Assembly (NCBI GenBank): GCA_945271295.1 | Contig: CALYPG010000014.1 | Coordinates: 1-60,679, forward strand | Reading direction: 5' to 3' | DNA length: 60,679 nt | DNA from: an uncultured Gilliamella sp. | GTDB lineage: Bacteria > Pseudomonadota > Gammaproteobacteria > Enterobacterales > Orbaceae | In this document: piece after piece, positions 52,001 to 60,679 of the stretch | How the letters are laid out: every line of letters starts with the position of its first letter | How positions within the stretch are numbered: the first letter of the stretch is position 1 | Position numbers and translations under genes: made by a program | Notes under the pieces: generated by a model | Told to the model about the DNA's origin: nothing | The model's input: only the letters and a program-made list of their open reading frames with translations | Database searches by the model: none

Positions 52001-52030
52001 AAATAAAAACCCGCCTTTTTTGGCGGGTCT
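52001..52030 (-). terminator. Attenuator of the thr operon
   Basis: On the minus strand ACCCGCC (52022-52028) pairs with GGCGGGT (52009-52015) across a 6-nt loop, followed by TTTTATTT. It lies 21 bp after the thrL stop and 174 bp before thrA. The same ACCCGCC can instead pair with GGCGGGTT (52053-52060), which overlaps the end of thrL, to form an antiterminator. Confidence 0.9.
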
Positions 52031-52050
52031 TTTAATTTTTTTAGGAAAAA

Positions 52051-52122
52051 TCAACCCGCCCTATTTCTAATAATAGTGCCTAAGGTACCAATAATGCCTA
52101 AAATACTTGTTACCATTGTCAT
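52051..52122 (-). CDS. thrL: thr operon leader peptide
   Basis: A 23-codon ORF read directly from the minus strand: MTMVTSILGIIGTLGTIIRN followed by RAG and TGA. It contains four Thr and five Ile codons, both regulatory amino acids of the E. coli thr operon, and ends in NRAG, close to the GNGAG end of E. coli ThrL. AGGA lies 7 nt before the ATG. A ribosome reaching the stop would cover GGCGGGTT and leave the terminator free to form. A ribosome stalled at Thr or Ile codons would leave that segment free to pair with the terminator's first arm and let transcription continue. Compared with E. coli (8 Thr, 4 Ile) it has fewer threonines, and includes Leu and Gly. Confidence 0.88.
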   Translation of the reverse strand: MTMVTSILGIIGTLGTIIRNRAG

Positions 52123-52157
52123 TTTTTTTCCTAAATAATTTATCAAATAAAATTCAA

Positions 52158-52191
52158 AACAAAACAGCCCGACATTTTCATGTCAGGCTGT
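52158..52191 (-). terminator. Terminator of the 109-aa orphan gene
   Basis: Stem ACAGCC/GGCTGT and GACA/TGTC with one C-A mismatch and a TTTTCA loop; the U-rich TTTGTTTTG follows on the minus strand. Only about 42 bp separate it from the thrL start, so the thr promoter must overlap it or the operon must partly rely on readthrough. Confidence 0.85.
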
Positions 52192-52195
52192 AATT

Positions 52196-52525
52196 TTAAA
52201 AAACCTTTTTACTATTTTCGTACTCATTGACTACTTTATTTAACGCTTGATAGATATTTTCAACATTTTGTTTTTTTAATGCTTCATCAAGGATATTTAA
52301 ATACGACAACATTAATTTTTGATTATCTTCGGCAAATTGTGGCGATATTTCCTGATCTTCATATAACATCACATAAGTACGCGCAAATCCAAAGATCAAA
52401 AAATACACTGCCGCATTTTTGGGATCTTCTTGGATCAATGTTTGCATTGCTCTACGTAATTTTACGTAAGTATCAGTACCGGGCAAACTTGTCGCAAATG
52501 TTTTCGTTACTTCAGAAAATGTCAT
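52196..52525 (-). CDS. Hypothetical protein, 109 aa
   Basis: I do not recognise this protein. It has no signal peptide, no transmembrane helix and no cysteine, and appears mostly helical. Features are TSLPGTDTYVKLRRAMQTLIQEDPKNAAVYFLIFGFARTYVMLYEDQEI and an amphipathic C-terminal half (KLMLSYLNILDEALKKQN, IYQALNKVVNEYENSKKV). GAGG precedes the ATG with 9-nt spacing and a strong terminator follows 5 bp after the stop, so it is a genuine single gene. Base composition is similar to neighbours. It sits between thrL and ydfG, with no functional hint from either. Confidence 0.85.
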   Translation of the reverse strand: MTFSEVTKTFATSLPGTDTYVKLRRAMQTLIQEDPKNAAVYFLIFGFARTYVMLYEDQEISPQFAEDNQKLMLSYLNILDEALKKQNVENIYQALNKVVNEYENSKKVF

Positions 52526-52682
52526 TGCAATAAACCTCTATCAAATATATAAGAGAAAAGGATAGCAATCCATTAACATAAGTGCAAGTCTATTTTGTTT
52601 ATCAACAAACAATTTTTTGGCTATCAAATTGTATTAGTGTATCTGCATTTATTATTTCATGCAGATACTGAATTTAAAGTTG

Positions 52683-53438
52683 TTACATTGTTCCTTTATA
52701 TACAGCAAGACCAGCTTGAGCCTGAGCAACTGGCATTATTTCAATAGAATTAACATTAAAATGTGCAGGTGTATTGACCAGCCATGATACCGTATTGGCA
52801 ATATCTTCAGCTGTAATATATTCTACTCCCTGATAGACTTTAGCTGCCTTCTTGTCATCACCGTGAAACCGAACATTCGAAAATTCGGTACCACCACATA
52901 ATCCAGGTTCAATGTTGGTTACTCTTATTTTTTTACCAAGTAAATCTGTGCGTAAATTAGCACTAAACTGTTTAACAAATGCTTTAGATGCCCCATAAAC
53001 ATTGCCACCTTGGTAAGCATATGTGCCAGCAACTGAACCAAGATTAATAATATAACCAGTGTTGCGTTCAACCATTTTAGGCAAAATTTGATGAGTTAAA
53101 TGTACAAGTCCAATGATATTAGTATCTATCATGGTTTGCCAATCATTATAATCCGCCTCATAAGCTGGCTCTAAACCAAGTGCTAGTCCAGCATTATTTA
53201 CTAAAATATCAATTAATTGAAAATTCTGTGGTAATTGTTGCAAAATAGATTCCACTGCATCTTTTTTTGTCACATCTAATGGCAATGGCAAAAAGTTATG
53301 AGCTAATTCTTCGGCAAGTTTCTGTAATTTATCTGCTCGTCGAGCAATACCCACGACTTTATAACCATCTGCGATTAATTTACGACAAATAGCTTGACCA
53401 AAACCTGACGAAGCACCTGTAACCAAAGCTGTATTCAT
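52683..53438 (-). CDS. ydfG: NADP-dependent 3-hydroxy acid dehydrogenase YdfG
   Basis: A classical short-chain dehydrogenase of 251 aa, acting in E. coli on L-allo-threonine, serine and related 3-hydroxy acids and as malonic semialdehyde reductase. The cofactor loop is TGASSGFGQAI, with IARRADKL suggesting NADP preference; NNAGLALG, the catalytic Ser in LGSVAGTY, and YGASKAF (Tyr and Lys) complete the active site; DIEPGL-like NIEPGLCGGTEFSNVRF is highly conserved in YdfG. Transcribed alone; AAGGAGA precedes the ATG. Confidence 0.93.
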   Translation of the reverse strand: MNTALVTGASSGFGQAICRKLIADGYKVVGIARRADKLQKLAEELAHNFLPLPLDVTKKDAVESILQQLPQNFQLIDILVNNAGLALGLEPAYEADYNDWQTMIDTNIIGLVHLTHQILPKMVERNTGYIINLGSVAGTYAYQGGNVYGASKAFVKQFSANLRTDLLGKKIRVTNIEPGLCGGTEFSNVRFHGDDKKAAKVYQGVEYITAEDIANTVSWLVNTPAHFNVNSIEIMPVAQAQAGLAVYKGTM

Positions 53439-53580
53439 AATAAATCTCCTTGAAATGTTAAATTACAGTTTAGGCATATTTTTATTATATTTTAGATAAG
53501 TAGATAAAAGATAACATAAAAATATACTCAAACATATACTTAACCTGAAACATTTTTACAAATGATTTCGATTGAATCTA

Positions 53581-53606
53581 ACAAAAACCCGCTAGTTAAG
53601 CGGGTT
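53581..53606 (-). terminator. Terminator of pitA-uspA
   Basis: A 7-bp stem AACCCGC/GCGGGTT with a 7-nt loop; five As on the plus strand give a U-run, 14 bp after uspA. Confidence 0.9.
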
Positions 53607-53619
53607 GATGTTTAAAATT

Positions 53620-54072
53620 TCACTTGGCAACTTCTTCGATTGGTTCTTCATCTTTTAGCGGAACAATTAAGGTGTCAATATGAGTATTATTAATAAGTTG
53701 GCGAGCTGAAGACATTAATTTACTCCAAAAATCTTGATGGTGACCACAAACTACAAGATCAGCACCATATTCTTGAATTGCTTCAATTAATACTTGTCCA
53801 AACTCACCGTTTCCAGAAAGAGTATGAGCAATTGGATAACCTGCATCATTTGCAAGTTTGTTCAATGCGATATGTGCATCTTCACTAATTTTATCTTTCA
53901 TATCATTCATATTAATATCAACTAAACCAGTATAAAGATCGGAATAATTAATACCAACGTGAATCAATGATATTTGCGCATTATATGGCCTTGCCATAGA
54001 AACTGCTTTTTCGACAAGAACTTCACTTTCAGGTGATAAATCAACTGCGACTAATATATGTTTATAAGCCAT
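53620..54072 (-). CDS. uspA: Universal stress protein A
   Basis: A cytosolic Usp-domain protein accumulating in growth arrest and stress. [32 protein letters not shown] and [35 protein letters not shown] are nearly identical to E. coli UspA. The Gx2Gx9G(S/T) ATP motif of other Usp classes is not present, as expected for the UspA type. Length 150 aa, with a slightly longer acidic tail. It is 66 bp downstream of pitA in the same direction; pitA and uspA are also neighbours in E. coli. Confidence 0.96.
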   Translation of the reverse strand: MAYKHILVAVDLSPESEVLVEKAVSMARPYNAQISLIHVGINYSDLYTGLVDINMNDMKDKISEDAHIALNKLANDAGYPIAHTLSGNGEFGQVLIEAIQEYGADLVVCGHHQDFWSKLMSSARQLINNTHIDTLIVPLKDEEPIEEVAK

Positions 54073-54138
54073 GATATTTTACTCCTTCCTCTTTTAGACT
54101 TCCTGGTTAAGTTTAAAATCAATACCCTATTTTTACTA

Positions 54139-55653
54139 CTAAATTAGTTTTTGAGCAAGCCAAAAAAGTGACGCAGATAACAAAATTGATATTGGAAGTG
54201 TTAAAATCCAGGTCAATGCAATATTTTTTATGGTTTTGCTTTGCACTCCACCACCATCAACAATCATCGTCCCAGCAACAGATGAAGAAAGAACTTGAGT
54301 TGTCGAGACCGGCATTCCAGTATAACTTGCGATACCTATGGATAATGCGGTAGTAATTTGTGCACAAACACCTTGTGCATATGTCATACCTTTTTTACCA
54401 ATTTTTTCACCAATAGTAATAGCCACTCGTCGCCAGCCTATCATTGTTCCGATAGCCAGAGCAGAGGCAACGGCAACAATAATCCAAATAGGCGCATACT
54501 CAACTGTTTTAAGTAAATTATTATTTAACGATTTTAGATATTGCTTATCTGCTGTTGAAACTTTAGTTTGCTTAGCTACATGAGAAACCGTATCTGATAG
54601 ACAAAGCAAAATACGTCTAGTTTGTAAACGTTGGTCAACAGTTAGTGTGTCATAATCATTGATTTTATTAAACAATGAATTAGCGATTCCTAGTGTGGTA
54701 AATGAACGTGAATAATCACAATGGTATTTATTTAAATCACCTACAGGGACAGTCGTATCTACTGCTGACTGTTTACCGATAATAGTATCAAGTTCATCAT
54801 TATGGGTAGTAAAATACTCTTCAATATTATGAATTGCATTGCGTGTATTAGTAATATCGTAAGTAGTTGCACTCATATTTACAATAAAACCAGCCGGTGC
54901 AATCCCCATTAATACTAGCATTAACAGGCCAATACCCTTTTGCCCATCATTGGCACCATGTGAAAAACTAACACCAGCAGCTGAGATAATTAACATTATA
55001 CGTATCCAAAATGGGGGTTTTTTCTTACCATATAGTTTTTCTCGCTGTTCTGGTGTCATAAATATACGTTCTCTTTTCTTACTACTTTTTTTACTTTGAC
55101 TTTTACGCGTCCAATATTTTCGTAATAAAAATATCATTAAACCAGCAATGACTAATCCTACAACAGGGGAAATAATAAGAGATAAAAATATCTGAATCAT
55201 CTTAGGAATATTGAGTGCATCAATAATAGAGGTATCCATAATAAATGCATTCGCAAGGGCAACCCCAATAATTGAACCGATTAAGGTATGTGAACTAGAT
55301 GCGGGAATGCCAACATACCAAGTACCTAAGTTCCAAATAATAGCTGATAATAAGATTGAAAAGACCATCGCAAGTCCATGCATTGAACTTACATTAAGCA
55401 GTAGATCGGTTGGTAAAAGATGAACAATTGCGTAAGCAACACTAAGTCCACCTAGTAGCACCCCAAAAAAATTAAACATCCCCGCCATAAAAACAGCAAG
55501 TTGTTCTTTCAATGCCCTAGTATAAATAACAGTTGCTACTGCATTAGCCGTGTCATGAAAGCCATTAATTGCTTCGTAAAATAACACAAAAAGCAATGCT
55601 AAAGCTAATAATACAATGGTTGAAAACTCTAAATCAGCAAATAGATGAAACAT
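54139..55653 (-). CDS. pitA: Low-affinity inorganic phosphate transporter PitA
   Basis: A proton-driven symporter for metal-phosphate complexes in the inner membrane. Two PHO4 repeats are visible: [23 protein letters not shown] with [16 protein letters not shown] in the first half and [22 protein letters not shown] with [16 protein letters not shown] in the second, separated by a hydrophilic loop (about residues 200-380). The ATG at 55653 starts [10 protein letters not shown] like E. coli PitA and gives 504 aa; the frame extends upstream without similarity. uspA follows. Confidence 0.96.
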   Translation of the reverse strand: MFHLFADLEFSTIVLLALALLFVLFYEAINGFHDTANAVATVIYTRALKEQLAVFMAGMFNFFGVLLGGLSVAYAIVHLLPTDLLLNVSSMHGLAMVFSILLSAIIWNLGTWYVGIPASSSHTLIGSIIGVALANAFIMDTSIIDALNIPKMIQIFLSLIISPVVGLVIAGLMIFLLRKYWTRKSQSKKSSKKRERIFMTPEQREKLYGKKKPPFWIRIMLIISAAGVSFSHGANDGQKGIGLLMLVLMGIAPAGFIVNMSATTYDITNTRNAIHNIEEYFTTHNDELDTIIGKQSAVDTTVPVGDLNKYHCDYSRSFTTLGIANSLFNKINDYDTLTVDQRLQTRRILLCLSDTVSHVAKQTKVSTADKQYLKSLNNNLLKTVEYAPIWIIVAVASALAIGTMIGWRRVAITIGEKIGKKGMTYAQGVCAQITTALSIGIASYTGMPVSTTQVLSSSVAGTMIVDGGGVQSKTIKNIALTWILTLPISILLSASLFWLAQKLI

Positions 55654-55684
55654 AATATATCTTTCTGTTGTTAATAGCGGGACT

Positions 55685-55707
55685 ATTATCCTTGAGAATA
55701 GGATAAT
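55685..55707. other. Stem-loop between yfeH and pitA
   Basis: A perfect 8-bp stem ATTATCCT/AGGATAAT with a 7-nt loop, 32 bp before the pitA start. No T-run follows on the minus strand, so it is more likely a leader structure than a terminator. Confidence 0.35.
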
Positions 55708-55734
55708 GAGCAAAACAATTTTTATTTTTTTCTT

Positions 55735-56700
55735 TTAGCGTTTGGCATAACGGGCAGCTAAAAAAGCACAAATCATTAATTGGATTTGATGAAAAATCAT
55801 TAAAGGCAAAATCATTATCCCCATTACGGACATGGGAAAAATGACACTGGCCATTGGAATACCGCTTGCCAGACTTTTTTTAGAACCACAAAATACTATC
55901 GTAATTTCATCTTCTTTATTAAAACCAAGAAGTCTTGAACCATAAGTTGTGATAACTAATACCATAGTTAATAATAAAATTGAAAACAAGATAATTTCCA
56001 AAAGAGATAAAAAACTAATTTGTGACCAAATACCATTAGCCACCGCATCACTAAAAGCGACATAAACGACTAATAAAATTGATGTTCGATCGGTTTTTGC
56101 GATCACACTTTTGTATTTTTCTATCCATTTAACAAGAAAACGCCGTGATAGATGTCCAATAACAAAAGGTAACATTAATTTCAACATAATAGAGGTTATT
56201 GCATCGATAATATTCATTGAACCGGCAGTTTGTGTATGCATTAAGAGTCCAACCAAAAGTGGGGTAATAAAAACACCTAATAAAGTTGATGCTGATGCAC
56301 TACAAATTGCCGCTGCAACATTACCTTTAGCGATAGAGGTAAAAGCAATAGCTGATTGTACTGTTGCTGGTAAAACACAAAGATAAACAAATCCTAAGTA
56401 TAAATTTGGGGATAAAAATCTTGGTACTAGCAATTGCATTGCCAGACCTAATAGAGGAAAAATAACAAATGTAGTAATAAATATTACACAATGGAGTCGC
56501 CAATTTTTTATGCCAATTATAATCGCTTGAAAAGAGAGTTTGGCACCATGCATAAAAAATAGTAAACCAATGGCAAAAGTGGTTAAGTATTCAAAAACAG
56601 TTTTAGTCTCACCTTTACATGGAAATAAACTTGCGGTAATAACAACACCAATTAATATTAATAAAAAAGTATCGATTTTAAAACGCTGCAAAATGTTCAT
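55735..56700 (-). CDS. yfeH: Bile acid:sodium symporter-like transporter YfeH
   Basis: A ten-helix inner membrane protein of the SBF-like (BASS/ASBT) superfamily. FAIGLLFFMHGAKLSFQAII, YLCVLPATVQSAIAFTSIAKGNVAAAICSASASTLLGVFITPLLVGL and DEITIVFCGSKKSLASGIPMA, with the crossover Pro/Gly segments, match E. coli YfeH. The substrate is unknown; an organic anion is likely. The ATG at 56700 fits the family start better than the TTG at 56709; neither has a clear Shine-Dalgarno. Length 321 aa. Confidence 0.9.
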   Translation of the reverse strand: MNILQRFKIDTFLLILIGVVITASLFPCKGETKTVFEYLTTFAIGLLFFMHGAKLSFQAIIIGIKNWRLHCVIFITTFVIFPLLGLAMQLLVPRFLSPNLYLGFVYLCVLPATVQSAIAFTSIAKGNVAAAICSASASTLLGVFITPLLVGLLMHTQTAGSMNIIDAITSIMLKLMLPFVIGHLSRRFLVKWIEKYKSVIAKTDRTSILLVVYVAFSDAVANGIWSQISFLSLLEIILFSILLLTMVLVITTYGSRLLGFNKEDEITIVFCGSKKSLASGIPMASVIFPMSVMGIMILPLMIFHQIQLMICAFLAARYAKR

Positions 56701-56720
56701 AGTGTTCAAGGTAACAAGTT

Positions 56721-56744
56721 AAAAAAAACGCCACAGATGTGGCG
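56721..56744 (-). terminator. Terminator of the rpsU-dnaG-rpoD operon
   Basis: A 6-7-bp stem CGCCAC/GTGGCG with an AGAT loop, preceded on the plus strand by eight As (U-run on the minus transcript), 21 bp past rpoD. Confidence 0.92.
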
Positions 56745-56765
56745 ATATAATTAAGGGATACAGAT

Positions 56766-58613
56766 TTACTCTAAGAAACTACGTAGTACATCAGATCGAC
56801 TTGGGTGACGCAACTTGCGTAATGCTTTGGCTTCAATCTGACGAATACGTTCACGTGTAACATCAAACTGCTTACCAACTTCTTCAAGTGTATGATCGGT
56901 ATTCATATCAATACCAAATCGCATACGTAACACTTTCGCTTCACGAGGTGTTAAACCTGATAAGATATCACGTGTCGCACTACGTAAACTTTCTGATGTT
57001 GCTGCATCTAACGGTTGTTCTAATGCCGTATCTTCAATAAAATCACCTAAATGTGAATCTTCATCATCACCAACAGGGGTTTCCATTGATATTGGCTCTT
57101 TAGCGATCTTCAATACTTTACGAATTTTATCTTCTGGCATTTGCATACGTTCAGATAATTCTTCTGGTGTTGGTTCACGACCAATTTCCTGAAGCATCTG
57201 ACGTGAAATACGGTTTAATTTATTAATTGTTTCGATCATATGTACCGGAATACGGATGGTTCTAGCCTGATCAGCAATAGAACGTGTAATTGCTTGTCTA
57301 ATCCACCAGGTAGCATATGTTGAAAATTTATATCCTCGACGATATTCGAATTTATCCACCGCTTTCATTAAACCAATATTACCTTCTTGGATAAGATCTA
57401 AGAACTGTAATCCTCGGTTAGTATATTTTTTGGCAATTGAGATAACCAGACGTAAGTTAGCTTCAACCATCTCTTTTTTGGCTCGACGTGCTTTTGCCTC
57501 ACCAATAGACATACGTCTGTTAATATCTTTAATTTGCTCAATAGATAGACTTGTTTCGGTTTCAATTTGTTGTAAAAGATTAATCTGATCCACTATCGGG
57601 TCTTCAAATTCTTTTAAATTAGCAGCAAATGCACCTTTAGCAGTTAAGGCTTTATTATACCAGTTCATGTTATTTTCATTACCTGTAAAATAAGTCATAA
57701 ACTGTTTTTTCGGCATTTTGCATTGTTCGACGCAGATCTTCATAATTACACGTTCATGTGCTCTTACTCGATCCATCATGCTTCTCATATTATTAACAAG
57801 AATATCAAACTGTTTACCGACTAAACGAAATTGCTTAAAGATTTCAGATAAATTTACTATTTCTTGCTGGGCTTTTTTATGGGCACGCCCATATTTTTTG
57901 ATGGCAGCAGATGTTTTATCATGTTGCTCTTTTAATTCAGCAAATTTAGCTCTTGCTACTTCAGGATCGATTGAGACATCATCATCAGCTGAGGCGTCAC
58001 TATCTTCATCCTCGTTTTCATCATCATTATCATCAAGTTCAATTTCAGTTTCAGTTTCACTATCTTCTAAATCTACTGGCAGTTCTTCAGTTGATTCTTC
58101 AGCATTTGGATCAACAAATCCAGTGATCAAATCAGATAAACGGACTTCACCTGTTTCAATTAAATTATACTGTTCTAGCAGATAAGTAATTGCTTCAGGA
58201 TATTCTGATACAGAAGTCTGAACCTGATTAATACCATCTTCAATACGCTTAGCAATATCAATTTCGCCTTCACGTGTTAATAACTCTACCGCACCCATTT
58301 CACGCATATACATGCGCACCGGATCGGTTGTTCGACCTATTTCTGACTCAACATTAGATAATACTAATGCAGTTGCTGCTTCAACGGCTTCTTCATCAGG
58401 GACATTATCTGAAAGTAGTAATTCATCAGAATCAGGGGCTTCTTCAAGCACTTGAATCCCCATATCATTAATCATTTGGATAATATCTTCAATCTGATCT
58501 GAATCAATAATCTCTTCAGGCAAGTGATCGTTGACATCAGCATAGGTCAAGTATCCTAACTCCTTACCTCGTATGATTAGGAGTTTTAGCTGTGATTGAG
58601 AATTTTGCTCCAT
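56766..58613 (-). CDS. rpoD: RNA polymerase sigma factor RpoD (sigma 70)
   Basis: The housekeeping sigma factor. Region 1.1 ([26 protein letters not shown]), region 1.2 ([21 protein letters not shown]), an acidic non-conserved region (about residues 165-212, rich in Asp, Glu and Ser), region 2 ([58 protein letters not shown]), region 3 and region 4 (LREVGKQF-like [32 protein letters not shown]) are all present. Length 615 aa (E. coli 613). Last gene of the macromolecular synthesis operon, 83 bp after dnaG. Confidence 0.98.
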   Translation of the reverse strand: MEQNSQSQLKLLIIRGKELGYLTYADVNDHLPEEIIDSDQIEDIIQMINDMGIQVLEEAPDSDELLLSDNVPDEEAVEAATALVLSNVESEIGRTTDPVRMYMREMGAVELLTREGEIDIAKRIEDGINQVQTSVSEYPEAITYLLEQYNLIETGEVRLSDLITGFVDPNAEESTEELPVDLEDSETETEIELDDNDDENEDEDSDASADDDVSIDPEVARAKFAELKEQHDKTSAAIKKYGRAHKKAQQEIVNLSEIFKQFRLVGKQFDILVNNMRSMMDRVRAHERVIMKICVEQCKMPKKQFMTYFTGNENNMNWYNKALTAKGAFAANLKEFEDPIVDQINLLQQIETETSLSIEQIKDINRRMSIGEAKARRAKKEMVEANLRLVISIAKKYTNRGLQFLDLIQEGNIGLMKAVDKFEYRRGYKFSTYATWWIRQAITRSIADQARTIRIPVHMIETINKLNRISRQMLQEIGREPTPEELSERMQMPEDKIRKVLKIAKEPISMETPVGDDEDSHLGDFIEDTALEQPLDAATSESLRSATRDILSGLTPREAKVLRMRFGIDMNTDHTLEEVGKQFDVTRERIRQIEAKALRKLRHPSRSDVLRSFLE

Positions 58614-58696
58614 ATAAGGTATCCACTTTTAGTTATTCGGTCATGTAAGTTTTATATCTAGAATAATACACATCATTATAGATATATTATGTATAT

Positions 58697-60478
58697 TTAG
58701 TCTTTTTTTGATAAAACAAGTATTAATGTCGCTAATTCTTTTTTTTCTGCGGAGCTTAAGCCCGAGACTCTTTCTTTGGCGATTAATTCGTCTTGCCTTT
58801 GGGCAAGTATATTATCATATAACTCTTTTAATGTATGACAAAAAATTAAGGTTATTTCGTCATCCTGATAATGATATTCCCATGTTGCTAAACGATTTAA
58901 CTGTTTATAAAATGGTCTATCGATACACTCAGTTAGTAATTGGGCTGTATTTATATTAGGATAATGTTGACATAATTCAAGTAGTTCAATAAAAATTTCG
59001 ATACCCGCAAGTTTTACTTGGCGAATCGTTTCGAGATCTGTGACCTGTTTTGCCAGCTGGGGATATTGAATTAATAGACCAATTAAAATACGCATCGTGG
59101 TTAATTTCATATTTGATGCTGGTGCTTTTTCTACTTTTTTTTCGTCACTTTTGTAACGACTTGAATAGATTAACTGTTCAATTTGTGATACATCAAGTAA
59201 TCCTAAATAATTCCCTAAGCGTTGCAATAAGTTTAATCTAAATGCTTTGGCTTTAACTTGATCAAGTAATGGCAAAGCGAGAGAACTTAATTTGGCTTTA
59301 CCTTCAGCCGTTTTTAAATCCACTTGTTTTAATAATTCATCAAATAAAAATTTAGATAAATTTGGTGCTGATTTTAAATAATCTTCAAAGCCTTGTTTGC
59401 CAATTTTGCGAACTAAACTATCAGGATCTTCATCTTGTGGTAAAAAAGCAAATGTTATATCTTTACCATCAATCAGACAAGGTAATAATACATTAAGTGC
59501 TCGCCAAGCAGCACTGCGTCCAGCGTTATCACCATCATAACAAAAAATCACTGAATCGGTTGCCCTAAACAAAAGTTTAATATGCTCTTCTGATGTTGCC
59601 GTGCCTAACGCCGCAACGGCATAATCAATACCATATTGAGCAAGCGAAACCACATCCATATAACCTTCCACAATTATCAATTGTTTGGGATTACGATTGA
59701 CTTCCTGAGCTTCATAAAGTCCATATAATTGGAAGCCTTTATGGAAAATAGGTGTTTCTGGTGAATTTAGATATTTTGCTGAATCATTGATGATAGTTCG
59801 TCCACCAAAAGCAATGACGTTACCTTGTCTGTCACGAATGGGGAACATAATTCGTCCACGAAAGCGATCATAGTGATTACCACTTTCATTATTAACCGAC
59901 ATTCCCGCTTTCTCATAAAGTATGGCTTCATCTTTGGTTTTAACAACATGTTGAAAAGTTAATTGCCATTCATTAGGAGCAAAACCGATTTTATATCTAG
60001 CGACAATTTCAGCATTAAGACCTCGTTGCTCAAGATATTCTCTCGCCTCTTTTGAGGTTGGTAAAGCTAACTGCTGCTGATAAAAATTAGTCACTTTTGC
60101 CATCAGTGTATAAAGATCGCGACGAACATTTCGTGATTCAATCTGCTTTGCTTGATCGTGTTGATTGTTACTATCAGCTGTATAAGGAACACGAACCCCT
60201 TGCATACTAGCTAATTCTTCAATTGCTTCTGGAAATGATAAACGCTCATATTGCATTAAAAAACTAACAACAGAGCCAGATGCACCACATCCAAAACAAT
60301 AATAGATTTGCTTTTTTTCGTTGAGCGAAAAAGAGGCGGTTTTTTCATCATGAAAAGGGCAACAACCAAAATAGTTATTACCTTTCTTCTTCATTTTAAC
60401 GCGTTTGCTGATCACATCAAGAATGTTAGTGCGAGCAATCAAATCTAGAATAAAATCGTTAGGAATAAGACCTTTCAT
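58697..60478 (-). CDS. dnaG: DNA primase
   Basis: Makes RNA primers for lagging-strand synthesis. The zinc-binding domain has Cys40, His43, Cys61 and Cys64; the TOPRIM catalytic core includes FGGRTIINDSAKYLNSPETPIFHKG, IIVEGYMDVVSLAQYG and FCYDGDNAGRSAAWRAL; the C-terminal helicase-binding domain (after about residue 450) is present and less conserved. Length 593 aa (E. coli 581). Located between rpsU and rpoD, as in the classical operon. Confidence 0.98.
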   Translation of the reverse strand: MKGLIPNDFILDLIARTNILDVISKRVKMKKKGNNYFGCCPFHDEKTASFSLNEKKQIYYCFGCGASGSVVSFLMQYERLSFPEAIEELASMQGVRVPYTADSNNQHDQAKQIESRNVRRDLYTLMAKVTNFYQQQLALPTSKEAREYLEQRGLNAEIVARYKIGFAPNEWQLTFQHVVKTKDEAILYEKAGMSVNNESGNHYDRFRGRIMFPIRDRQGNVIAFGGRTIINDSAKYLNSPETPIFHKGFQLYGLYEAQEVNRNPKQLIIVEGYMDVVSLAQYGIDYAVAALGTATSEEHIKLLFRATDSVIFCYDGDNAGRSAAWRALNVLLPCLIDGKDITFAFLPQDEDPDSLVRKIGKQGFEDYLKSAPNLSKFLFDELLKQVDLKTAEGKAKLSSLALPLLDQVKAKAFRLNLLQRLGNYLGLLDVSQIEQLIYSSRYKSDEKKVEKAPASNMKLTTMRILIGLLIQYPQLAKQVTDLETIRQVKLAGIEIFIELLELCQHYPNINTAQLLTECIDRPFYKQLNRLATWEYHYQDDEITLIFCHTLKELYDNILAQRQDELIAKERVSGLSSAEKKELATLILVLSKKD

Positions 60479-60514
60479 GATAAAAATTCACTAAGATTGA
60501 TATTACACAAAGAC

Positions 60515-60541
60515 AACAAGCCGTATAGATGACGGCTTGTT
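60515..60541 (-). terminator. Internal terminator-like hairpin between rpsU and dnaG
   Basis: A perfect 10-bp stem AACAAGCCGT/ACGGCTTGTT with a 7-nt loop. The U-run after it on the minus strand (GTCTTTGTG) is poor. E. coli has a leaky terminator at this position that keeps dnaG expression low relative to rpsU, and this may be its counterpart. Confidence 0.75.
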
Positions 60542-60589
60542 AAAATTCTTTCTATCTAAAATATAATAAATTGTTTTTTAGTATAAATA

Positions 60590-60679
60590 TTAGTATAGAC
60601 GAGTGCGACGAGCGTTTTCTCTTTCTAATTTTTTAGCATGACGTTTAACTGCCGCTGCTTTTGCGCGTTTACGAATAGT
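60590..60679 (-). CDS. rpsU: 30S ribosomal protein S21 (C-terminal part, cut by window end)
   Basis: The last 29 codons of rpsU: TIRKRAKAAAVKRHAKKLER continuing ENARRTRLY and a TAA. This is the strongly conserved basic C-terminus of S21, which sits near the anti-Shine-Dalgarno region of the 30S subunit. The N-terminal 40 or so residues lie beyond the window. It is the first gene of rpsU-dnaG-rpoD. Confidence 0.95.
   Translation of the reverse strand, partial: TIRKRAKAAAVKRHAKKLERENARRTRLY

Noticed and set aside
57718-58185. 155-aa Ser-rich ORF antisense to rpoD
   Set aside because: The Ser runs are simply the reverse complement of the acidic GAT/GAA codons in the sigma factor's acidic region.

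Overview
The window is chromosomal DNA from an AT-rich gammaproteobacterium. The proteins resemble those of enteric bacteria closely (ThrA, UspA, PflB, PitA and YfeH could be aligned by eye to remembered E. coli sequences). The low GC, the facultative-anaerobe gene set and the gene order suggest the Orbaceae (Gilliamella or a relative) or a Pasteurellaceae-like lineage; this placement is inference, since no 16S gene is present. I saw no insertion sequence, prophage, CRISPR array or integrase. It is mostly core genome.

Layout. 1-180: two tandem tRNA-Arg genes, anticodons ACG and TCG. 320-2582 (+): serS and a RarD-type exporter. 2637-6861 (-): pflA, then focA-pflB, the anaerobic pyruvate to formate module, with a candidate FNR site upstream of focA. 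7062-8404 (-): yggX-mltC. 8594-11676 (+): argD (tandem ARG boxes), engB and srkA. 11763-14676: small accessory genes (GIY-YIG protein, WaaY-like kinase, orphan lipoprotein, alpha/beta hydrolase). 14903-18477 (+): a four-gene FecCD-type ABC operon. A near-perfect ModE operator upstream points to molybdate/tungstate, and the operon ends with an unusual ModA-like protein that lacks a signal peptide. 18637-19230 (-): yfbR.

19323-37126 (-) is a complete division and cell wall cluster in canonical order, mraZ-rsmH-ftsL-ftsI-murE-murF-mraY-murD-ftsW-murG-murC-ddlB-ftsQ-ftsA-ftsZ-lpxC. A three-repeat MraZ box lies upstream and a strong terminator follows lpxC; secM/secA do not follow. 37492-39663 (-): zwf-pgl (oxidative pentose phosphate entry). 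Then rplY, yeaD, hemW (+), a DeoR regulator with a PfkB sugar kinase, and nrdR-ribD.

47052-51827 (-) is thrA-thrB-thrC. It is preceded by a thrL leader peptide and a compact two-state attenuator that I read directly from the sequence. Upstream are an orphan 109-aa gene, ydfG, pitA-uspA, yfeH, and the macromolecular synthesis operon rpsU (partial)-dnaG-rpoD at the right edge.

The most interesting points are the ModE-controlled operon with a cytosolic ModA-like subunit, the rpoD-distal thr attenuator with an atypical leader peptide, the TCG tRNA-Arg, the tandem ARG boxes, the MraZ operator, and a frameshifted or very small secreted-like ORF near thrC. Nothing here is clearly a new multi-gene system; the ModA-like subunit is the nearest candidate.
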